The notes beneath the pieces are model-generated. The model had not been told where the DNA came from, did not search any database, and saw only the letters and a program-made list of their open reading frames with translations. Below, in pieces: positions 6,379 through 11,595 of a stretch of 44,610 nucleotides of DNA. The stretch is from the NCBI RefSeq assembly GCF_013284245.2, contig NZ_CP085877.1:1-44610 (forward strand), in the 5' to 3' direction. Position numbers and translations under genes: made by a program. Positions within the stretch are counted from its first letter, which is position 1, and the number at the start of each line of letters is the position of its first letter. This DNA comes from Brevibacillus sp. DP1.3A. Lineage in GTDB: Bacteria > Bacillota > Bacilli > Brevibacillales > Brevibacillaceae.

Positions 6379-7116
6379 TTGGAACTAAAAATACTTACAC
6401 TTGAAGACAACCCCGGTCATCAAAAATTGATTGCGATTTTTCTTGAGCAGTTAGCAGTAAAATCCTTCGATATAGCGCGGAATTCGAAAGAATTTTTTTC
6501 AATCATAGAAGAGCGTGGTTCTGACTTCAATCTATTAATCATTGACATTCATTTAGATGAAGATAGCATGAATGGTTTAGATTGTTATAAACTGTATAGA
6601 AAAGCTGGAGGAAAGATGCCAGCAATTATTGTTACGATGGATCCGATTCATTTAGATAGAACAGAATTACAAAAGATCGATGTCATCGATGTTGTAGATA
6701 AAGCAAATCTGTATTGTGAAGGCGGACCTCTACCAGCAGCCTTTGATAAGGCTTGCAAACATTTGCAATACCAACAATTTGACAAGGAAGGCTGCTTGTA
6801 TGTTCCAGTTGCTGGAGAATCGTTGTTTATGCTCCCAGTAGAGAAGGTGCTCTATATTCAGTCAAAACTACGAGAGATTACAGTACATACGGACTTAGGT
6901 AGCTTTCGCTCTGATATTTCATTGAAGCAGTATTCCAGTTACTTAGACACACACGGATTTTTATCTGTATCACGATCCAGTTTGGTAAACTTAGAAAGAG
7001 TAGATGAATTTCATAAGTATGACCAAACATTAACCTTTCAAGGTGATCATTTGAGAAACCATGTAAAAGTAGCAGATGATCGCGTAGGAACAGTAAGAAG
7101 AATATTGAATCGGTGA
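6379..7116 (+). CDS. LytTR-type response regulator, orphan
   Basis: 245 aa, TTG start at 6379 with GGAGGGG six bases before. Residues 1-125 are a receiver domain (ILTLEDNPGHQ acidic pocket, LLIIDIHLDED with the phosphoacceptor Asp at about residue 53, VTMD for the conserved Thr region, VVDKANLY with the Lys). Residues about 137-245 are a LytTR DNA-binding domain (VEKVLYIQSKLREITVHTDL, then FLSVSRSSLVNLERV). AgrA and ComE are relatives. No histidine kinase is present, so a host kinase or none at all would feed it. It lies directly upstream of the peptide receptor gene, hinting at a role in the same circuit. Confidence 0.85.
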   Translation: MELKILTLEDNPGHQKLIAIFLEQLAVKSFDIARNSKEFFSIIEERGSDFNLLIIDIHLDEDSMNGLDCYKLYRKAGGKMPAIIVTMDPIHLDRTELQKIDVIDVVDKANLYCEGGPLPAAFDKACKHLQYQQFDKEGCLYVPVAGESLFMLPVEKVLYIQSKLREITVHTDLGSFRSDISLKQYSSYLDTHGFLSVSRSSLVNLERVDEFHKYDQTLTFQGDHLRNHVKVADDRVGTVRRILNR

Positions 7117-7188
7117 TTCCGAAAGATAAAAAACGGCGTTCGTGTTCACGAATTCCTTAAAAAAATATTAAATCGACAAAATAACCCC

Positions 7189-7224
7189 TTCACGTAATTA
7201 CTTACCACTTGTATAATGGTGGTA
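7189..7224 (+). promoter_or_regulatory. Promoter and operator of the TPR receptor gene
   Basis: TTCACG (7189-7194), 17-bp spacer, TATAAT (7212-7217). The inverted repeat TACCAC (7203-7208) / GTGGTA (7219-7224) brackets the -10 box, so a dimeric regulator bound there would block initiation. The start codon lies 27 bases further on. Confidence 0.6.
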
Positions 7225-7250
7225 TAAGTTGGAAATAGGGGGTATTTGTC

Positions 7251-8549
7251 TTGGGTTTGTCAATCACTGGACAGAAGAAGGATACACTTCGCGACGCACT
7301 TGTCAAAGAAATGAAGATAAAGGCAGTAACTCCAACAATGATTACGTCTACTAAAAACATAAGTCTGGTCAATCTTAGCCGCATGTTTGGTGGAAGTAGA
7401 ACCTTTTCTCTTGAAGTATTGGATGCGGTTACAGAGGTTTTGGAACTTCCAGCTGGACATTTTTACCCTTACTACATTAAAGAATGCTGGGCGAAAGAGG
7501 GGAACCGTTTACGAAAGAAGACGGAGGAATATGTGGTACGCTGTCTCAAGTTGGGATTAATGGATCTCGTTAAGCAAACCATGAACGAGCTCACCTCTAT
7601 CCCAGGCAACCTACAAACAGTGTTCTCGATCGGTGAAACTTTGTTCGGAATAGGCCGTCAAGAAGAGGCTCTACCATTTTTTGAAAAAGTGATCGAGAAA
7701 GAGGCAAACAAACTATCCGCAGATCTAGCTGTAAGCTACTATCGTCGATTTCTGATTGTACGAGATCGTGACATGGTAACGGCATACGAGGCAGCTATAA
7801 AACTAACAGACTATATTTCTAATCTAAAAGGTCTTATGAGATCCGAGGCATATCATAAGATACTCGCTGTGTTCTACACTGTTGAGCATTGGGCAGCTGT
7901 TGAGAAATACAGCAAAGAACTCGAAGAGTACGTAATTGAGACGGACCAATCAGCATACGGAGGAGCTCTGTACTATCAAGCGGTGGCAGCTCGTGCACAG
8001 TACAAATATGAAAAGTCCCTTAGATTAATTGAGAAGTACGAAACTGGAATTAGTGAAATGTTTACTCTTTGGGCTGAAGGTAACAGGATGGTTGTTCAAA
8101 TACTGGCAGGAGATTCTCAGAAAGTTTTCGATTTAATAGGGTTTATAAAACGCAATAACAATCGATACAGATATTTAGATACAGTTCTCCAAGCACTTGT
8201 TGAAAATAACATGTTGGATGAAATAGATCAGTTTTTTGTTGACTTCGAAGAACAGATTAATAAACTATTCACGATCAAAGATCCTGTTACTGTAAAACAT
8301 GCAATAAATTTCACATATCATAAAGCACTGTTCTTATTAAAACGAGAAATGAAAAAAGATAGCGTAATCGTTGCCATAGACGCGCTGCAGCTAGCAGTTG
8401 AATACAAGATACCCGTTGATATAATCCGATGTATTAAACTGATCATGAGGGAAGCTAAATCACTTAGCGACATACAAATTGCAATATGTATCCAAGCTCT
8501 AGATGAGTTTGAGAACACAATACCGGGCGATACTATTTGTATCGTTTGA
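7251..8549 (+). CDS. RRNPP-type peptide receptor and DNA-binding regulator (AimR/PlcR/NprR-like)
   Basis: 432 aa from TTG 7251 (AGGGGGT eight bases before). Residues about 25-75 form an HTH (VNLSRMFGGSRTFSLEVLDA, then LELPAGHFYPYY); residues about 80-430 are an all-helical solenoid of TPR-like repeats (for example TVFSIGETLFGIGRQEEALP and GALYYQAVAARAQYKYEKSL). HTH plus TPR of about 370-430 residues is the layout of RRNPP quorum-sensing receptors, including the phage arbitrium receptor AimR. The next gene encodes a secreted peptide precursor, as in aimR-aimP, plcR-papR and nprR-nprX pairs. Inference: the re-imported peptide binds the TPR groove and changes DNA binding. The last codons contain an operator for another regulator. 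Confidence 0.8.
   Translation: MGLSITGQKKDTLRDALVKEMKIKAVTPTMITSTKNISLVNLSRMFGGSRTFSLEVLDAVTEVLELPAGHFYPYYIKECWAKEGNRLRKKTEEYVVRCLKLGLMDLVKQTMNELTSIPGNLQTVFSIGETLFGIGRQEEALPFFEKVIEKEANKLSADLAVSYYRRFLIVRDRDMVTAYEAAIKLTDYISNLKGLMRSEAYHKILAVFYTVEHWAAVEKYSKELEEYVIETDQSAYGGALYYQAVAARAQYKYEKSLRLIEKYETGISEMFTLWAEGNRMVVQILAGDSQKVFDLIGFIKRNNNRYRYLDTVLQALVENNMLDEIDQFFVDFEEQINKLFTIKDPVTVKHAINFTYHKALFLLKREMKKDSVIVAIDALQLAVEYKIPVDIIRCIKLIMREAKSLSDIQIAICIQALDEFENTIPGDTICIV
8529..8543. promoter_or_regulatory. Operator GATACTATTTGTATC upstream of the peptide promoter
   Basis: Inverted repeat GATAC-N5-GTATC within the last codons of the receptor gene, 12 bp before the -35 box of the peptide promoter. It differs by one base from the 15-mer between the CI- and Cro-like genes (9495-9509). 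Confidence 0.7.
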
Positions 8550-8554
8550 TAATA

Positions 8555-8584
8555 TTGACCGATACGTATTTTATCGTGTACCAT
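8555..8584 (+). promoter_or_regulatory. Promoter of the peptide gene with an operator-like spacer
   Basis: TTGACC (8555-8560), 18-bp spacer, TACCAT (8579-8584). The spacer contains GATACGTATTTTATC (8561-8575), a one-arm-imperfect form of the GATAC-N5-GTATC operator. Its centre is 32 bp, three helical turns, from the upstream copy at 8529, so two bound dimers could lie on one face of the DNA. Confidence 0.55.
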
Positions 8585-8624
8585 TTATCTTGTAAGCTAT
8601 CACCTATCAAGGCGGGATGACATA

Positions 8625-8789
8625 ATGAAAAAATTTCTTTTGGTGGGGATTCTATCAGCTGTTCTAGCTATACCAGCAGGGGCAAATGCTGAAGATGGAC
8701 CTGGATGGGCTATGAAGCCATTACCAATCAAGGTAAATCCAATAGGAAAACCACCAATCACTACTAACGAAGATGGGCCCGGCTGGTAA
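8625..8789 (+). CDS. Secreted signalling pro-peptide with two EDGPGW copies
   Basis: 54 aa. Residues 1-22 are a classical signal peptide (MKKFLLVGILSAVLAIPAGA-NA) with an A-N-A cleavage site; the next six residues are EDGPGW, and the last six residues before the stop are again EDGPGW. The two DNA copies differ only at three third-codon positions (GGA/GGG, CCT/CCC, GGA/GGC), so the peptide and not the DNA is kept. It starts 75 bases after the receptor gene on the same strand with its own promoter. Known RRNPP pro-peptides (PapR, NprX, AimP) have this size and carry the mature signal at or near the C-terminus. GGCGGG is the ribosome site. The exact mature length is unknown. Confidence 0.8.
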   Translation: MKKFLLVGILSAVLAIPAGANAEDGPGWAMKPLPIKVNPIGKPPITTNEDGPGW

Positions 8790-8798
8790 AACAAAAAA

Positions 8799-8836
8799 GG
8801 AAGAAGCACTTGAACTGTGTTTCTTCCCATTTTTGA
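8799..8836 (+). terminator. Terminator of the receptor/peptide unit
   Basis: GGAAGAAGCAC pairs with GTGTTTCTTCC (one mismatch), followed by CATTTTTG; it starts ten bases after the peptide stop codon. Confidence 0.8.
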
Positions 8837-8911
8837 CGAATCATGTCGAAACTTACCAAATTTAGACTATTTGTAAAGTTGGAAACTCGTTGTACGATAA
8901 AGTTAATAACA

Positions 8912-8934
8912 TTTCACGATATCGTTAAGTGAAA
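8912..8934. promoter_or_regulatory. Operator-like inverted repeat TTTCAC-N11-GTGAAA
   Basis: It ends 6 bp before the -35 box at 8941 and contains the palindrome ACGATATCGT. Bases 8913-8928 match the palindrome at 5994-6009 at 14 of 16 positions. Confidence 0.5.
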
Positions 8935-8940
8935 AAGCGT

Positions 8941-8989
8941 TTGACTAAATCCTGCCAAACAAGGATAATAAAATACGAACAACTGTTCG
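8941..8989 (+). promoter_or_regulatory. SOS-regulated promoter with a perfect LexA (DinR) box
   Basis: TTGACT (8941-8946), 17-bp spacer, GATAAT (8964-8969). CGAACAACTGTTCG (8976-8989) is an exact match to the Gram-positive LexA consensus CGAAC-N4-GTTCG and covers the start of transcription and the front of the ribosome site (GGAGG, 8989-8993). LexA bound here should keep the following gene silent until DNA damage. Confidence 0.85.
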
Positions 8990-9001
8990 GAGGTAGACGC
9001 G

Positions 9002-9118
9002 ATGAACGAAGACGTACACGATTCCGATTTAGCAAAAGAACTTGCTGATATCATCAAGCATAGCAAAGAAACCGGATCACAGATGTATGTTGATCAGTTA
9101 AAATCTTTGTTACAGTGA
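9002..9118 (+). CDS. LexA-controlled 38-aa protein, candidate antirepressor/inducer
   Basis: ATG 9002, GGAGG eight bases before. An acidic, helical micro-protein (starts MNEDVHDSDLAKELADIIKH, ends YVDQLKSLLQ). Its stop codon overlaps the end of the convergent repressor gene by 9 bp. The CI-like repressor has no autoprotease domain, so SOS induction needs another link; small LexA-controlled antirepressors that bind the repressor are known from other temperate phages. That role is inferred from position and promoter only. Convergent transcription could add interference against the repressor gene. Confidence 0.7.
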   Translation: MNEDVHDSDLAKELADIIKHSKETGSQMYVDQLKSLLQ

Positions 9119-9445
9119 ATTGTCTTTTTTGAAGGCAGTAGTAACTGCACGTACCGCAGCTCTCTGATCTGGAGGTAAAGACAATAAGTCAGCAATGAAC
9201 TTTCTGTCTTCTTCAGACAAGCCAACATCCTTTTTATAATCATAGGGAATACGCTCATTAGAAAGTCCGAGAATGTAATCTACGGTTGTTTTATGGATAG
9301 TAGCCATTTTAACTAGCATTTCTGGGTCAGGATGTGATCTTTCGTTCTCATAGTGGCTATAACGAGCACGAGTAATATCAAGTTGAGCTGCTATATCATC
9401 CTGGGTACGAGAACCACGAAGTTCTTTCAGTCTTAAACCGAACAT
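9110..9445 (-). CDS. CI-like lysogeny repressor (Xre family), 111 aa
   Basis: ATG 9445 preceded by AGAGGGAA. Residues 1-60 are a Cro/C1 HTH (RTQDDIAAQLDITRARYSHY, then MLVKMATIHKTTVDYIL); residues 70-111 are a short helical tail (GLSEEDRKFIADLLSLPPDQ). There is no S24 peptidase domain and no ImmA-type metalloprotease next door. It is divergent from a Cro-like gene with a 15-bp operator between them, the layout of a phage lysis-lysogeny switch. The operator lies directly upstream of a TATAAT box on its own strand (9489-9494). Confidence 0.85.
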   Translation of the reverse strand: MFGLRLKELRGSRTQDDIAAQLDITRARYSHYENERSHPDPEMLVKMATIHKTTVDYILGLSNERIPYDYKKDVGLSEEDRKFIADLLSLPPDQRAAVRAVTTAFKKDNSL

Positions 9446-9494
9446 ATAAAAATTCCCTCTTTCCCTTGGAAAGTGTCTTTTTAACACCATTATA

Positions 9495-9509
9495 GATACT
9501 ATTCGTATC
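9495..9509. promoter_or_regulatory. Operator GATACTATTCGTATC between the CI- and Cro-like genes
   Basis: Perfect 5-bp arms around a 5-bp centre. It abuts the minus-strand TATAAT box of the repressor gene. The identical 15-mer, in inverse orientation, recurs at 9764-9778, and a one-mismatch copy lies upstream of the peptide promoter at 8529. Confidence 0.75.
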
Positions 9510-9555
9510 GGAGGCTAGTACTTTTTGCTCATAATGCTATCAAGGGGGTGAGACT

Positions 9556-9753
9556 TTGAAGAGAAATGCTCTGGTAACCGCCAGAAAATCAAAAAATTTA
9601 ATGCAAGATGAAGCAGCTGAACGAGTTCATATTTCTACTGTGTACCTACGAAAATTGGAATCTGGTGAGAAAACGCCGAGCGTTGCTACAATGACACGTA
9701 TCGCAAAATTCTATGACAAGTCAGAGAGAGAACTTTTCCCTGACCTTTTTTAA
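9556..9753 (+). CDS. Cro-like HTH protein, 65 aa
   Basis: TTG start at 9556 with AAGGGGGTGAG before it. A minimal Cro/C1-type HTH (ARKSKNLMQDEAAERVHIST, then LRKLESGEKTPSVATMTRIA) ending in a phenylalanine-rich tail (ELFPDLF). It is divergent from the repressor and flanked on both sides by copies of the same operator. Probably the first lytic regulator and a competitor for the repressor's sites. Confidence 0.85.
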   Translation: MKRNALVTARKSKNLMQDEAAERVHISTVYLRKLESGEKTPSVATMTRIAKFYDKSERELFPDLF

Positions 9754-9759
9754 CGGATA

Positions 9760-9782
9760 TGATGATACGAATAGTATCATCA
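9760..9782. promoter_or_regulatory. Extended operator with 9-bp perfect arms after the Cro-like gene
   Basis: TGATGATAC-GAATA-GTATCATCA. Its core (9764-9778) is the reverse complement of the 15-mer at 9495-9509. It lies 7 bases after the Cro-like gene and upstream of the small genes at 9982-10202. It is the most symmetric copy and may be the strongest site. Confidence 0.75.
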
Positions 9783-9833
9783 CTGGTAATTTTATTATCA
9801 GAATGGGCTAACATGAAGGACAGGTAGCTCTTA

Positions 9834-9927
9834 GGCTTCGTCTCCACGAGCAGGGCCCATGCCACCGCGTAAGCGGAAAACCCAAAAATCGAATCTTTCC
9901 ATGGGGCCTTGCTCGGGTAGACGAACC
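9834..9927 (+). repeat. Long imperfect inverted repeat (about 28-base arms)
   Basis: Arm 9834-9861 (GGCTTCGTCTCCACGAGCAG...) and arm 9900-9927 (...GCTCGGGTAGACGAACC) pair along nearly their whole length with a few mismatches and single-base bulges; the 38-base loop contains a further CCGC-GTAA-GCGG hairpin at 9864-9875. No run of T follows, so it is not a simple terminator. In RNA it would be a very stable leader stem upstream of the small genes at 9982. A 60-codon frame runs through it but lacks a ribosome site. Confidence 0.6.
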
Positions 9928-9981
9928 ACTTTCAAAGTCTATCCTGTGCCAAGAAGATCGTTAGAAGGGGAGGTAATTCAG

Positions 9982-10041
9982 GTGAGTAAGCACAAAGAAA
10001 CCGCCTTGGAAGCGGCGGCAAAAATGAGTATCAAGAATTAG
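9982..10041 (+). CDS. 19-aa leader-like peptide
   Basis: GTG 9982 follows GGGGAGG with eight-base spacing, a strong ribosome site for so short a frame (VSKHKETALEAAAKMSIKN). The stop overlaps the GTG of the next frame (TAGTG), as expected for translational coupling. It may serve only to couple translation. Confidence 0.35.
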   Translation: MSKHKETALEAAAKMSIKN

Positions 10042-10202
10042 TGTCAAAAATCGAATCCTGCGTGTTGGAAAGTAGGTTGCCCTTTAAGAAGGTATTAGAC
10101 GCATTGGACGCAGTTCGAGAGCGACAAAAATGCAAGGGCATTAACTTCCTGAACAAGGTCAACATTCAGGAAGTTCAAGAGGAAAGCACCATTCTAGTCT
10201 AA
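10041..10202 (+). CDS. Small protein translationally coupled to the leader peptide
   Basis: 53 aa from GTG 10041 (starts VSKIESCVLESRLPFKKVLD, ends QEVQEESTILV). There is no independent ribosome site; translation would rely on the TAGTG coupling with the 19-codon frame. It overlaps the end of the minus-strand gene at 10194 by 9 bp. Unknown function. Confidence 0.4.
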   Translation: MSKIESCVLESRLPFKKVLDALDAVRERQKCKGINFLNKVNIQEVQEESTILV

Positions 10203-10406
10203 GTTGTGATACTCCTGTTCATAAGCTTTGTGAAGATCATGAACGATGCCGCCCAATTCTCTAATAAGTTCGTTGTAATCCAGATTTGTAATGTCTTTAC
10301 GTGCGCACAACAACTGGATAGCCAGATCACCTAGACTATCTCTCACAACAACACTAACTTTCCTTAATGCGTGGTTATGTTCGTCAAAGAAATTAATTTT
10401 GCTCAC
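10194..10406 (-). CDS. Small helical protein, 70 aa
   Basis: Two adjacent GTG codons (10409 and 10406) follow AGGAAGG; the second has the better spacing. Product starts VSKINFFDEHNHALRKVSVV and is fully soluble. Its upstream region carries a 40-bp element (10436-10475) repeated ahead of the minus-strand gene at 11434, so the two small genes are probably co-regulated. Unknown family. Confidence 0.6.
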   Translation of the reverse strand: MSKINFFDEHNHALRKVSVVVRDSLGDLAIQLLCARKDITNLDYNELIRELGGIVHDLHKAYEQEYHNLD

Positions 10407-10435
10407 CACCTTCCTGGATCAATTTGGAAAGTATC

Positions 10436-10475
10436 GACAACTTCCAATTCGACGGGAAAGTGGAAAATCCTACAA
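10436..10475. repeat. 40-bp shared upstream element, copy A
   Basis: GACAACTTCCAATTCGAC (10436-10453), seven variable bases, TGGAAAATCCTACAA (10461-10475). The same two blocks with the same seven-base spacing lie at 11468-11507. On the coding (minus) strand the block order is TTGTAGGATTTTCCA then GTCGAATTGGAAGTTGTC, followed by ACTTTCCAAATT. Probably a shared promoter or operator. Confidence 0.65.
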
Positions 10476-10495
10476 GAAAGAGGAGCTGAGATAGC

Positions 10496-10672
10496 ATGCA
10501 ACCTACACCAAGCTTGGAAACTTTCAATAGCAGGCTGGCTGAATTGATGGTGAAAGATTTTGAAAAGGAAGCTGCTCTCATGCTTCCACACAGTGGACAA
10601 GCTGTCTGTGATGACTTCAAGCAGCGGGTAACAGCTTTTCACAATGAGCATTACTCGCCAAGCATCAAATGA
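10496..10672 (+). CDS. 58-aa protein of unknown function
   Basis: ATG 10496 preceded by AGGAG. Product starts MQPTPSLETFNSRLAELMVK and ends HNEHYSPSIK; one helical domain. It is divergent from the 70-aa gene and its stop overlaps the start of the next gene (ATGA), so it opens a three-gene operon. Confidence 0.6.
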   Translation: MQPTPSLETFNSRLAELMVKDFEKEAALMLPHSGQAVCDDFKQRVTAFHNEHYSPSIK

Positions 10673-10836
10673 GAAATCGAAAAACGAAAGCGGCAATAGA
10701 GCCTGCACCAGTTGTCCAGAGAGCTGGCGTTTGTCAATGCGGTCACGCTGGACCATATCGTCTGACCATTCAAAATCATCGATTGGAGAGGATCTGCAAA
10801 TGCGGGGAAATCAAGCAAATGGACAATCCGAAATAG
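10669..10836 (+). CDS. 55-aa zinc-binding protein
   Basis: Starts in an ATGA overlap. Two cysteine pairs (CQCG near residue 23 and CKCG near residue 47) suggest one zinc ribbon. The N-terminus is basic (MRNRKTKAAIEPAP). It overlaps the next gene by 37 bp. Confidence 0.6.
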   Translation: MRNRKTKAAIEPAPVVQRAGVCQCGHAGPYRLTIQNHRLERICKCGEIKQMDNPK

Positions 10837-11021
10837 GAATTGGGTTTCAACACCTGAAGGGCGAAGAGTTCGTAATTGCTGGGGAGCGGTGGAAGGTAAT
10901 CAAGTTTTTCAAGCGGCGTAAATGTGACTGGGCTCGGCTCTGCAGCATGGACCGTAAAAAGGCCTACAAGTCCACAACAGTCGATTTCCTACAGATGATC
11001 AGCAAGCGGAAAGCCTCCTAG
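10800..11021 (+). CDS. 73-aa basic protein
   Basis: ATG 10800 with GGAGAGG about nine bases before. The core GEEFVIAGERWKVIKFFKRR looks like a small beta-barrel; the tail is basic (MISKRKAS). Third gene of the 10496 operon. No family recognised. Confidence 0.55.
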   Translation: MRGNQANGQSEIGIGFQHLKGEEFVIAGERWKVIKFFKRRKCDWARLCSMDRKKAYKSTTVDFLQMISKRKAS

Positions 11022-11114
11022 AGATCCATCAGGCGCAGTCAACGGAGCTGCATGGGGGCCGTAGAGGTAGGGGCGGTCCTGGACTCATAGATCGGTGAGG
11101 GGAGGTGAGTGGGA

Positions 11115-11270
11115 ATGTTGAGCTTGAACGTATCAGCAGAAAAGACCATCTTAGGCTTACTCGCATTTATTGACAAAATCGCGACAGAAAACCATCCGAC
11201 AGAAGCCTCAAATCTTCTGCCGGAATTGGTCAACGCAACTGCAGAATTGATTAAATCGGTTAACTGTTAA
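11115..11270 (+). CDS. 51-aa helical protein
   Basis: ATG 11115 with GGAGGTGA six bases before. The product (MLSLNVSAEKTILGLLAFID...) is two amphipathic helices. It overlaps the convergent 55-aa gene by 4 bp. Unknown function. Confidence 0.55.
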   Translation: MLSLNVSAEKTILGLLAFIDKIATENHPTEASNLLPELVNATAELIKSVNC

Positions 11271-11434
11271 TCTGCTGGGTTAAGTACAGCCTGATAAACA
11301 ATTTTGTAAAATTGAGCGACTTTCTCAGCATTTTGTTTTACCGCATCATCACCATGAACACCTGGTGTTTTAGCAATAAGACCACTTTGAATTGCTGCAA
11401 CAACTATTTCTTTAGCAACTTCTTTTTGATCCAA
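11267..11434 (-). CDS. 55-aa helical protein
   Basis: TTG 11434 follows a near-perfect AAGGAGGTGA. Product: LDQKEVAKEIVVAAIQSGLI..., helical and soluble. Upstream is the second copy of the 40-bp element and, further out, a terminator. Unknown function; probably co-regulated with the gene at 10406. Confidence 0.6.
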   Translation of the reverse strand: MDQKEVAKEIVVAAIQSGLIAKTPGVHGDDAVKQNAEKVAQFYKIVYQAVLNPAD

Positions 11435-11467
11435 TATGTTCACCTCCTTCTCGATTTGGTAAGTCTG

Positions 11468-11507
11468 GACAACTTCCAATTCGACAATTATCTGGAAAAT
11501 CCTACAA
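11468..11507. repeat. 40-bp shared upstream element, copy B
   Basis: Same two blocks as copy A (GACAACTTCCAATTCGAC at 11468-11485 and TGGAAAATCCTACAA at 11493-11507), 33 of 33 conserved bases in the blocks, with the 7-base spacer changed. Confidence 0.65.
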
Positions 11508-11539
11508 AAAACAAAAGCCCTGCGCCGTTAACGCAGAGC
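11502..11539 (-). terminator. Minus-strand terminator upstream of the 55-aa gene
   Basis: GCTCTGCG-ttaacgg-CGCAGGGC (one mismatch) followed by TTTTGTTTTTT on the minus strand. It would protect the small gene's promoter from transcription coming from the right. Confidence 0.65.
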
Positions 11540-11595
11540 ATTCCCAAAAAATGATTACTCCCATTATACCACAGAATGGGAAAGGAGAAAAACGG

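Noticed and set aside
7251..8549. Direct naming of the receptor as AimR
   Set aside because: The layout fits, but no AimR-specific residues can be checked by eye and other RRNPP receptors have the same architecture.
8843..8932. 29-codon frame between the peptide gene terminator and the SOS promoter
   Set aside because: No ribosome site, and it runs through operator-like inverted repeats; no support beyond an open frame.
9859..10041. 60-codon basic frame through the long inverted repeat
   Set aside because: No ribosome site at ATG 9859; the sequence is explained by the inverted repeat, and the GTG at 9982 has a proper site.
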